Below are positions 4,716 through 9,919 of a stretch of DNA of 9,919 bases, piece by piece. Below the pieces are notes generated by a model. The model saw only the letters and a list, made by a program, of their open reading frames with translations, was not told the DNA's origin and ran no database searches. The translations under genes and the position numbers were made by a program. Source of the DNA: Pseudomonadota bacterium (GTDB lineage: Bacteria > Pseudomonadota > Gammaproteobacteria > Burkholderiales > Burkholderiaceae); the NCBI GenBank assembly GCA_021778935.1, contig JAJYBQ010000068.1:1-9919 (forward strand), given 5' to 3'. Every line of letters starts with the position of its first letter. Positions within the stretch are counted from its first letter, which is position 1.

Positions 4716-5986
4716 GGCTCGCGACGAACCTGGGCTGACGCGTCGTAATGAACGCTTTCTGCAAACCGGAAGCGCATGGTTACGGCTTCGACCTGTTCTT
4801 CCGTGGCCCCAAGATCACGCAACGGATCGCGCCAATGTTCGGCAATCGTTCCCGTGATATTGCGCAGTGTCTCAACGGCATCGGCAACCTCAATCCCGAA
4901 GTCCTGCGGATTCGACAGAAGGTTGTCGATGCTGATTTTGCATCCATCGTCACCGAACGCAAGGGATAGCATCGGCGACTTCATGATCACCGCCGGCAGC
5001 GGGTCAAAAAGTGGCGCCAATCGGTAGTCGCCATTGTCAGCGCGGCCGACAAGCCCATGATTGAGATCGTGATCGTCATAGTTCCCGATGGCCGCGTTAA
5101 ACACGATCCGCTGGTACAGGCTACGGCGATCCTCCTCCGGACTACCAATCCAGCGCGCCATCTGGTGTGAAAAATTGTTGTACGACCCGAAAAAGCTGTA
5201 TCGCTGGGTCTCCGGTTCTGACCATAGGACGGTCCTGGCGCTTCCATACGGCAAACGCGTTGTTCCCTTGCGGTCAAATCGTTCAACAAGCAAAACGGGA
5301 GTGCCTTTCGCATCGACAAGACGATGTTCCGGAACATCAATTCCGCAGCGATCGGCGAGGTCCAGCGCGGCGCACTCCTGTAATGGCATCGGCGGGCATT
5401 GCGCCGGGTCATCCTTCGACGGAAATTTTGCGAGCCAGGACTTTCCGTCGAGGTGAATGGGGAACTTCGGTCTTGCTCCGCCGTTGGATGTACCGAACGC
5501 CAATAGGCCGACCAACTCAGGCGGAATTTCCTCGCCAGACTCGAAGTTTCGGACCAGCGCGGCGGCAAGCGCAAGCTGGTCGACGCTGGTAAGCGCGCGC
5601 GCCTTTTGGGGCGGCACGTCGCGCGCACCGGAAAAATCGATCGCCCCAGTGCGTTCTCCCTGGGCAAGCAGAAGGTATCCGCACTCGTCTTGCTTTCCAT
5701 GCAGACGATCGATTACTCGCTTCCCCCACGAATCCGGGGCGGCGTCTCGGAAAACCCCGAAGACGCCGTCAAGATCTGTTGTCCGGAATTCGCTTTCGCG
5801 TAGCGGCAGAAGAACGGGGTCCAGCGGCAACGCCCCCGTGCGGTCTAGGTACGTCCGCGCGTAGACAAACGTTCCGACGTGAATGCCGCCGGTCGATGTG
5901 GCCCATCGGAATCTGCCGCAGAGAACCGGTTCTGCCGCATTGCGGAGCCAGTGCCACACCCAAAGCTCACGGAATTCAGACGACAT
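4712..5986 (-). CDS. hipA: HipA-family serine/threonine kinase toxin
   Basis: 424 aa from ATG 5986 (E. coli HipA: 440). HipA phosphorylates aminoacyl-tRNA synthetases (GltX in E. coli), stopping translation and inducing ppGpp-linked dormancy. The N-subdomain has FVYARTYLDRTGALPLDP (40-57) and FRDAAPDSWGKRVIDR (79-94). The kinase core has the glycine-rich GTSNGGARPKFPI (165-177), ATP-anchoring Lys187 in WLAKF, VERFDR (234-239), the catalytic segment NYDDHDLNHG (302-311) in which Asp304, His306 and Asn309 align with E. coli Asp309/His311/Asn314, and metal-binding Asp328 in LAPLFDPLP. All key residues are present, so it is probably active. The ATG lies inside the end of hipB (11-nt overlap) without a good SD, indicating translational coupling. 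The frame is open further upstream (to 6067) but that part is hipB. Confidence 0.93.
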   Translation of the reverse strand: MSSEFRELWVWHWLRNAAEPVLCGRFRWATSTGGIHVGTFVYARTYLDRTGALPLDPVLLPLRESEFRTTDLDGVFGVFRDAAPDSWGKRVIDRLHGKQDECGYLLLAQGERTGAIDFSGARDVPPQKARALTSVDQLALAAALVRNFESGEEIPPELVGLLAFGTSNGGARPKFPIHLDGKSWLAKFPSKDDPAQCPPMPLQECAALDLADRCGIDVPEHRLVDAKGTPVLLVERFDRKGTTRLPYGSARTVLWSEPETQRYSFFGSYNNFSHQMARWIGSPEEDRRSLYQRIVFNAAIGNYDDHDLNHGLVGRADNGDYRLAPLFDPLPAVIMKSPMLSLAFGDDGCKISIDNLLSNPQDFGIEVADAVETLRNITGTIAEHWRDPLRDLGATEEQVEAVTMRFRFAESVHYDASAQVRREP

Positions 5987-6308
5987 GTTTTTTGTCAACG
6001 CGGACGCGTTTTTCACCAATGTCGAACGCAAGGGAAAGTCCTTCGCGATCGAGGCCAGGATCGGCAAGGAGCGACACCTCGCGATCCAACCCGTATACCC
6101 AAAGTACCGCCAGGTAGGCTCCGATGGCCGTGGTCATGCTTCCATGCTCGACAGCATTGATCGTCGAACGCGAGAAGCCCAACTTTTGGGCGACGTCCGA
6201 TTGCCGGAGCTTGCGCCGGATGCGTGCTTCGCGCAGCCTGGCGCCTAACGCCTGCAGGGTCACTGGGACGCTTTGCGAAACGAGATGGAATGATGTGGTG
6301 CGTGCCAT
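5976..6308 (-). CDS. hipB: HipB-like XRE-family antitoxin/repressor
   Basis: 110 aa from ATG 6308 (113 from the in-frame ATG 6317). It contains a Cro/C1-type helix-turn-helix at about residues 20-75, with QSDVAQKLGFSRSTINAVEHG (36-56, hyphen-free motif of 21 positions, key residues Gln36, Ser47, Asn51, Glu54) as the core. Position directly before hipA and the 11-nt overlap make it the cognate antitoxin, which binds HipA and represses the operon. E. coli HipB has 88 aa; the longer charged C-terminus (DIGEKRVRVDKKHVV) may be the HipA-contacting or proteolysis tail. I prefer the 6308 start because the predicted promoter places transcription start there and the operator palindrome covers the 6317 ATG. 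Confidence 0.88.
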   Translation of the reverse strand: MARTTSFHLVSQSVPVTLQALGARLREARIRRKLRQSDVAQKLGFSRSTINAVEHGSMTTAIGAYLAVLWVYGLDREVSLLADPGLDREGLSLAFDIGEKRVRVDKKHVV

Positions 6309-6345
6309 AACACGCATAATGCGCGTTACGGTACTTGTTTGGCAA
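6309..6345 (-). promoter_or_regulatory. hipBA promoter and operator
   Basis: On the minus strand -35 TTGCCA (6345-6340, 5/6) and -10 CATTAT (6321-6316, 4/6) are 18 bp apart. A near-perfect palindrome (10-bp arms TAACACGCAT/ATGCGCGTTA around a central A, one mismatch, 6308-6328) covers the -10 box and the start. HipB dimers would block transcription there. Transcription would begin about 6308-6309, so the hipB mRNA may be leaderless. Confidence 0.6.
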
Positions 6346-6610
6346 CATCATCTCTCAGTCACGTTCCACCCGCCGACAGTGACCCCGCACGGAGAAATCG
6401 GGGAAAGTTCCTCGCTATTCGCCGAAACAAATTCACTTCAGCACACTATCGTTCCCGACGACAAGACGGGATTTCTCCCGACCTGGTCAGACCTATGAAC
6501 CCAACCGCGGACCCATGTCCCATTGCCTGGATCGGCGGCCGCGGTCGACTCGGCGCTGTTGGGCTCTGCTGCGGACGCCAGCTGGAGGACCCTCCGAAGC
6601 CCGGGGCGAT
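6346..6610. other. Region between hipB and the PilZ gene without recognised genes
   Basis: This 265-nt stretch has several open frames but none with a recognisable protein or plausible start. The part next to hipB (6346-6480) has the lower GC of the cassette; from about 6520 the GC rises to that of the flank, so the right cassette border probably lies in here. A small GGGA/TCCC hairpin (6469-6480) and a GGAGG/CCTCC inverted repeat (about 6584-6596) occur after the PilZ stop, but without T-runs they are not convincing terminators. Confidence 0.5.
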
Positions 6611-7033
6611 TCAGTCGTCGTCGGTGTTGAGTTGGGAAAACTCGTCGGCGCATTTCTCGATCCATTCCAGCGCCGCGTCTTCGATCGGCAAATCCCGGTT
6701 CTCCGTCGCGCGAACCCGCCTGCGATAGCTCTCGATGTGGCAGATCTGTTCGACCATGCGCGCGCGAAATGCGTCGTGCGAGTCGAGGAACGTCACCCCG
6801 ATGCGGAACCCGCCACCCTCCGGCTTGCACCACACGACGTGCGCCGTAGCGATAAAGGCCGGCCGTACGAGGGGGATGCGCAGCCAGATCTGTACTCCCG
6901 CGGCCAATTCGCGCTGCGAATCGAACGCGAGCCCGCCGACGCTCACGTCGAAAACGCGGCAATGCCCCATCGGTATGGCTTCGGTGCGAATCTCGATCGG
7001 AACGCTCGACGGGTGACGGATGAACCGGCGCAT
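6611..7033 (-). CDS. PilZ-domain protein, putative cyclic-di-GMP receptor
   Basis: 140 aa, a stand-alone PilZ protein without membrane segment or signal peptide, so probably cytoplasmic. The two c-di-GMP binding motifs are present: RxxxR as Arg2 and Arg6 in RRFIRH, and D/NxSxxG as Asp29-Ser31-Gly34 in FDVSVGGLAF. A beta-barrel continues through IATAHVVWC and FRIGVTF (60-82). A helical, charged tail (about 85-140) ends in DDD. It probably couples c-di-GMP levels to motility, pili, exopolysaccharide or enzyme activity; the partner cannot be told from its neighbours. I chose ATG 7033 because RRxxR at the extreme N-terminus is typical of short PilZ proteins; an in-frame ATG at 7114 would add 27 unrelated residues. 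Neither has a clear SD. A TATATT -10-like box lies at 7046-7041. Confidence 0.88.
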   Translation of the reverse strand: MRRFIRHPSSVPIEIRTEAIPMGHCRVFDVSVGGLAFDSQRELAAGVQIWLRIPLVRPAFIATAHVVWCKPEGGGFRIGVTFLDSHDAFRARMVEQICHIESYRRRVRATENRDLPIEDAALEWIEKCADEFSQLNTDDD

Positions 7034-7132
7034 GGCAACGAATATAACCCCGCGCCCCGATCCGTGCGCGCCCCCCCGCGCATCGGATTCGGCACGAATG
7101 GGTAGGCTTGCCATCGTATTGCCATACCCAAC

Positions 7133-7155
7133 AAAAAACCGCCGGGAGGCGGTTT
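7133..7155 (-). terminator. Rho-independent terminator of tRNA-Val
   Basis: On the minus strand AAACCGCC (7155-7148), loop TCCC and GGCGGTTT (7143-7136) form an 8-bp stem whose 3' arm runs into a T-tract down to 7133. It lies about 40 nt after the tRNA-Val 3' end and insulates the tRNA from the PilZ gene. Confidence 0.85.
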
Positions 7156-7193
7156 GTTTGAACCCCGTAACGACCTGATTTGCCAGGGTTTTT

Positions 7194-7270
7194 TGGTAGG
7201 CGCGATTGGACTCGAACCAACGACCCCCACCATGTCAAGGTGGTGCTCTAACCAGCTGAGCTACGCGCCT
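7194..7270 (-). tRNA. tRNA-Val, anticodon GAC
   Basis: A 77-nt tRNA with encoded CCA (plus-strand tgg, 7194-7196). The acceptor arm AGGCGCG (7270-7264) pairs with CGCGCCT (7204-7198), and the discriminator is A. The anticodon stem CCACC/GGTGG closes the loop TTGACAT, giving anticodon GAC (plus-strand 7234-7236), which reads GUC/GUU. The D-arm GCTCAGCTGGTTAGAGC and the T-arm TTGGTTCGAGTCCAA are canonical, and the body closely resembles E. coli tRNA-Val(GAC). Transcribed alone with its own terminator. Confidence 0.97.
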
Positions 7271-7284
7271 GAAGCGAAGCGCGG

Positions 7285-7290
7285 ATCTTA
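7285..7290 (-). promoter_or_regulatory. Putative -10 box of the tRNA-Val promoter
   Basis: TAAGAT on the minus strand (5/6 matches) places transcription start near 7278, 8 nt before the tRNA. No good -35 box is visible at 17 bp. The region is shared with the divergent acyltransferase gene. Confidence 0.4.
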
Positions 7291-7338
7291 CACGAAATTG
7301 CGACGCCCTTACCGGCGTCACATCCAGGTCACCCCCCG

Positions 7339-7352
7339 TTCACGAACGTGAA
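7339..7352. promoter_or_regulatory. Palindrome in the tRNA-Val/acyltransferase divergent region
   Basis: TTCACG and CGTGAA are perfect 6-bp arms around AA, 52 nt before the acyltransferase ATG. The spacing and symmetry suit a dimeric regulator. I do not recognise the motif as a known box, and no regulator gene lies beside it. Confidence 0.35.
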
Positions 7353-7403
7353 AGCCGACCGCCATACAGTGGGCGCATCGATAGGCAACCCAAGGATCGA
7401 ACG

Positions 7404-8204
7404 ATGCTGCAAACCGATGCCGATGCGATCGTCGGCGCAACGCCGGAGTCCCGCACCGAAAACACCGTCCTGACGGTAGGCTTGGCGCGGACCGCGAACG
7501 AAGTCGAAGAAGCGCAACGTCTGCGCTACGAAGTCTTCGCGCAGGAGATGGGGGCACAGCTCGGCGGCGCGGCCGACGAGGGAATCGATTGCGACGAGTT
7601 CGACCCGTACTGCGATCACCTGCTGGTGCGCGATCGCGACAGCGCCAGGGTGGTCGGCACCTATCGGATCCTGCCGCCCCATCGCCGCCAGTTGATCGGC
7701 CGCCTGTATTCCGAATCGGAGTTCGACCTGGCGCGGTTCGCGCATCTACGGCCGTCGCTGATCGAGGTCGGACGCTCCTGCGTGCACCCGGACTATCGGA
7801 CCGGGGCGGCCATCCTGATGCTGTGGGCGGGATTGGCCCGCTACATGCGCCGCGGGCGCTACCGCCACCTGATCGGCTGCGCCAGCGCGCCGCTGGGTGA
7901 CGGCGGCATGCAGGCGGCGTCCCTGCGCGACACGTTGCAGTACTACCTCGCCGATCCGGAATACCGGGTGTTCCCGCGCCTGCCCTTCCCCCACGAGCGC
8001 TTCGCACGAGCATCGCAGCCGGAAATGCCGCCGCTCATCAAGGGCTATCTGCGCCTGGGAGCGCGGGTCTGCGGCGAGCCCGCCTGGGACCCGGATTTCA
8101 ACAGCGCGGACTTTCTGATCTGGCTGTCGCTCGACAACCTCAAGCCGCGCTACGCCCGGCACTTCGAACTGCTGGCAGCTCATGGTGAAGCGGTCGCGGC
8201 GTAA
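7404..8204 (+). CDS. olsB: GNAT-family N-acyltransferase, OlsB-like (ornithine lipid synthesis)
   Basis: 266 aa, near the family length. OlsB transfers a 3-hydroxyacyl chain from acyl-carrier protein to the alpha-amino group of L-ornithine, giving lyso-ornithine lipid; the same Pfam family (Acetyltransf_5) also contains proteins labelled putative hemolysin. Family landmarks: LRYEVFAQEMGA (40-51), DEFDPYCDHLLVRD (64-77), RVVGTYRIL (82-90), the acyl-donor core EVGRSCVHPDYRTGAAI (121-137) with LW-GL-RYM following, HLIGCAS (155-161), and a C-terminal block PPLIKGYLRLGARVCGEPAWD and FLIWLSLDNL. AAGGA lies 8-9 nt before ATG 7404. No membrane helix is seen. The partner OlsA/PlsC-type acyltransferase is not adjacent; the next gene downstream is the convergent relA. 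A different amine substrate cannot be excluded. Confidence 0.8.
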   Translation: MLQTDADAIVGATPESRTENTVLTVGLARTANEVEEAQRLRYEVFAQEMGAQLGGAADEGIDCDEFDPYCDHLLVRDRDSARVVGTYRILPPHRRQLIGRLYSESEFDLARFAHLRPSLIEVGRSCVHPDYRTGAAILMLWAGLARYMRRGRYRHLIGCASAPLGDGGMQAASLRDTLQYYLADPEYRVFPRLPFPHERFARASQPEMPPLIKGYLRLGARVCGEPAWDPDFNSADFLIWLSLDNLKPRYARHFELLAAHGEAVAA

Positions 8205-8462
8205 CGTGCGCCCGGCCCCGCCGCGGCGCCGCCCGGTTCCGGCCCGGCGCCGTGGCGGCGAATGGGCCGAGGTTCTCCGTTGGCTGTTCGCCCGACGATC
8301 GGGGGAGGACTCCGGCGGAATCTACCTCGCGCCGTTCTAGGGTAATCGTCGGCACGAAAGGGCGGCATCGTCTTCGGCCGGCCGGACGGGGTTGGGGAAC
8401 GATGAGGCAATTGCGGGGGCCGGCCTCCGGCATCGTGGGTTGCGCGCCGAGGCGTGCCGGCA

Positions 8463-8504
8463 CCCTCACCCCCGCCCTCTCCCGCACGCGGGAGAGGGGG
8501 AGAT
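8463..8504. repeat. REP-like inverted repeat, copy 1
   Basis: CCTCACCCCCG leads into the perfect 11-bp arms CCCTCTCCCGC (8475-8485) and GCGGGAGAGGG (8488-8498) with a 2-nt centre, followed by GGAGATC. This matches the widespread proteobacterial intergenic repeat of the form CTCACCC...CCCTCTCCC...GGGAGAGGG, usually found between convergent genes. Confidence 0.82.
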
Positions 8505-8507
8505 CTC

Positions 8508-8547
8508 GCTCACTCCCACCTGCCCCCGCACGGGGGAGCGGGGACAC
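8508..8547. repeat. REP-like inverted repeat, degenerate copy 2
   Basis: GCTCACTCCCACC leads into CCCCCG (8523-8528), CA, CGGGGG (8531-8536), then AGCGGGGAC. It follows the layout of copy 1 in the same orientation about 45 nt on, with substitutions (CCTCTCCC became CCTGCCCC). The stem is shorter. Confidence 0.65.
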
Positions 8548-8580
8548 CTCGTCTGCCGCGCGGACCCCGACGATTCCGCC

Positions 8581-9919
8581 TCACGCTCGGCGCGCGATCA
8601 GCACGCCCTTCACCTCCGCCAGCTGCACCAGGCAGCGGCGCAGCGCCGCGGCGCCCGGCACCTCCACCGTGAAGCGCATGTGCGCCTGGCCGCGGCGCGT
8701 CGCGGTGTTGACGCCGACGACGTTGAGCTTTTCCCGCGAAAACACTTCCGAGATGTCGCGCAGCAGGCCCTGGCGGTCATTGGCGAACACCACCACTTCG
8801 GCCGGGAAGGCGCGCTCTTCGCCGCGGGCATGCGTCTCCCATGCAACCTCGATCACCCGCTCGGGATGGCGCGCCTGCAGCGTGCGCGCATTCGGGCAAT
8901 CGGCACGATGGACCGATACGCCCCGCCCGCGGGTCACAAAACCGATGATCGGATCCGGCGGGATCGGCCGGCAGCAACGCGCGAGCCCGGTGAGCAGGGA
9001 ATCGACGCCGACCACCAGGATCGCGCCCCGCCCCTGGGTTTCCGGCGCCGAGGGCGTGCGGGCCGGGAAGACCGGCTCTTCGGTTGCCGCGTCGGCGCTG
9101 CCGCCATCGAGCGCGTGCTCGACGCTGCGCAGATTGAATTCGTCCTTGGTCGCGGCGACGTAGAGATCCTCGGCCGCCCCGAAGCCCAGCCGGTGGGCGA
9201 GATCCTCCTGATTGACAGCGGTCCTGCCCAAGCGCTGCAACTCGCGCTGCACGATCTCCCGACCCGCGGCGACCGACTGCTCGTGCTCCTGCGCGTGAAA
9301 CCACTGTCGCACCTTGGCGCGTGACCGAGGACTCACGGTGAACCCGAGTTCGGGGTTGAGCCAGTCGCGGCTTGGCCCCCCGTTGGTGTGCGCGGCGAGG
9401 ATCTTCACCGTCTGGCCGGTGCGCAGCGCGGTATGGAGCGGCACGAGCGCGCCGTCGACCCACGCCCCGCGGCAGCGGTGGCCGAGTTCGGTGTGGATGG
9501 CATAGGCAAAATCCACCGGGGTTGCCCCCGCAGGCAAGTCAATCACCCTGCCCTGCGGCGTCAGCGCGTAGACCCGTGCCGCTGCAGCCGCCGCATCCGG
9601 CCCGTCCTGCGCACCCGGCACGCCGCCGTCGCGTTCGACCTCGTCGCGCCAATCGAGCAGGCGGCGCAGCCAGGCCACCGTCTCCTGTTCGGCACGCGCG
9701 GCGTCGCCCCCGCCGCGGGCCTTGCCGCCCTCCTTGTACTGCCAATGGGCGGCGATCCCCAGTTCCGCGCGCTCGTGCATCGCGTGCGTGCGGATCTGGA
9801 TCTCCAGCGGCCGGCCGTCGTCGTCCTCGACCACGGTGTGCAGCGACTGGTAGCCGTTGGGTTTGGGCCGGGCGATGTAGTCGTCGTACTCGCTTTCGAT
9901 CTGGCGCCAGCGCTGGTGC
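8581..9919 (-). CDS. relA: GTP pyrophosphokinase RelA, C-terminal part
   Basis: 446 codons are visible; the N-terminal pseudo-hydrolase and most of the synthetase domain lie beyond the right edge. RelA makes (p)ppGpp from ATP and GTP/GDP on ribosomes stalled with uncharged tRNA. The visible part begins in the synthetase domain with ESEYDDYIARPKPNGYQSLH and LEIQIRT...ERAELGIAAHWQYKEG. The EYDD sequence (9891-9880) is the EXDD motif of monofunctional RelA; bifunctional SpoT/Rel has RXKD. Next come the TGS domain (VYALTPQGRVIDLPAGATPV to GQTVKIL), a helical segment, the Cys-containing LARCCRPIPPDPIIGFVTRG and HRADCPN region, and a C-terminal ACT/RRM domain (VFANDRQGLLRDISEVFSRE to LAEVKGVLIARRA). 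It is convergent with olsB. The sequence looks intact to its TGA at 8583-8581. Confidence 0.95.
   Translation of the reverse strand, partial: HQRWRQIESEYDDYIARPKPNGYQSLHTVVEDDDGRPLEIQIRTHAMHERAELGIAAHWQYKEGGKARGGGDAARAEQETVAWLRRLLDWRDEVERDGGVPGAQDGPDAAAAAARVYALTPQGRVIDLPAGATPVDFAYAIHTELGHRCRGAWVDGALVPLHTALRTGQTVKILAAHTNGGPSRDWLNPELGFTVSPRSRAKVRQWFHAQEHEQSVAAGREIVQRELQRLGRTAVNQEDLAHRLGFGAAEDLYVAATKDEFNLRSVEHALDGGSADAATEEPVFPARTPSAPETQGRGAILVVGVDSLLTGLARCCRPIPPDPIIGFVTRGRGVSVHRADCPNARTLQARHPERVIEVAWETHARGEERAFPAEVVVFANDRQGLLRDISEVFSREKLNVVGVNTATRRGQAHMRFTVEVPGAAALRRCLVQLAEVKGVLIARRA

Larger units (their letters stand above)
8205..8580. other. GC-rich intergenic region between convergent olsB and relA
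   Basis: 376 nt without a supportable gene; open frames here are extensions of relA shadow frames. It contains the two REP-like hairpins at 8463-8547 and, nearer olsB, dense GC self-complementarity (GGCGCC and CCGGCC palindromes at 8226-8272) with no T-run. The REP hairpins may limit read-through or stabilise the convergent 3' ends. Confidence 0.6.

Noticed and set aside
6438..7238. 266-codon minus-strand open frame across PilZ, terminator and tRNA-Val
   Set aside because: It covers a terminator and part of a tRNA and is out of frame with the clear PilZ protein.
8392..9324. 310-codon plus-strand open frame
   Set aside because: Antisense to relA and includes the REP-like repeats; no protein family signature.
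1..9919. CRISPR arrays, insertion sequences, integrase or rRNA genes
   Set aside because: I found no regularly spaced repeats, transposase or recombinase frames, or rRNA-like sequence in the window.

Overview
The window looks like a chromosomal segment of a high-GC betaproteobacterium. The order is uncertain: Rhodocyclales or Burkholderiales would fit, judged only from protein similarity that I recall. The flanking genes are very GC-rich (46 G+C in 60 bases at 2701-2760). A central block, about 3.75-6.6 kb, is visibly poorer in GC (31 in 60 at 4741-4800) and carries toxin-antitoxin type genes.

Left part, minus strand: RNase R (rnr) and the 23S rRNA 2'-O-methyltransferase RlmB (rlmB) overlap by ATGA and form an RNA-metabolism operon. 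Next comes a separate unit with its own promoter, a TPP riboswitch, a hairpin that buries the ribosome binding site, and the first 48 codons of thiC, which runs off the left edge. The RNA layout suggests thiamine-repressed translation of thiC. A tRNA-Leu(CAG) gene diverges from rnr on the plus strand, and a terminator-like hairpin sits directly before the rnr start.

Middle part, an accessory cassette next to the 3' end of tRNA-Leu: a plus-strand remnant resembling the C-terminus of a Fic-family protein; a toxin-antitoxin pair of the HI1419/HI1420 type, whose toxin gene is frameshifted while the antitoxin is intact; and an apparently intact hipBA pair. The two TA modules are packed head to tail on the minus strand: the hipA stop codon lies inside the predicted -35 box of the next module. 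Each has a palindromic operator overlapping its promoter, and both predicted transcripts begin at or next to the first start codon. I see no integrase or att repeat in the window.

Right part: a small PilZ-domain protein (putative c-di-GMP receptor), a tRNA-Val(GAC) gene with a clear terminator, a divergent GNAT/OlsB-like acyltransferase (ornithine-lipid type) with a palindrome in its upstream region, a GC-rich intergenic region with two tandem REP-like hairpins, and the C-terminal 446 codons of relA (ppGpp synthetase), which runs off the right edge.

The most interesting points are the three-copy switch design before thiC, the nested promoter/operator arrangement of the two TA modules with one dead toxin, and the hairpin-plus-T-run at the rnr start. 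I do not see a wholly new biological system. The TA/Fic cassette is the most accessory-like part.
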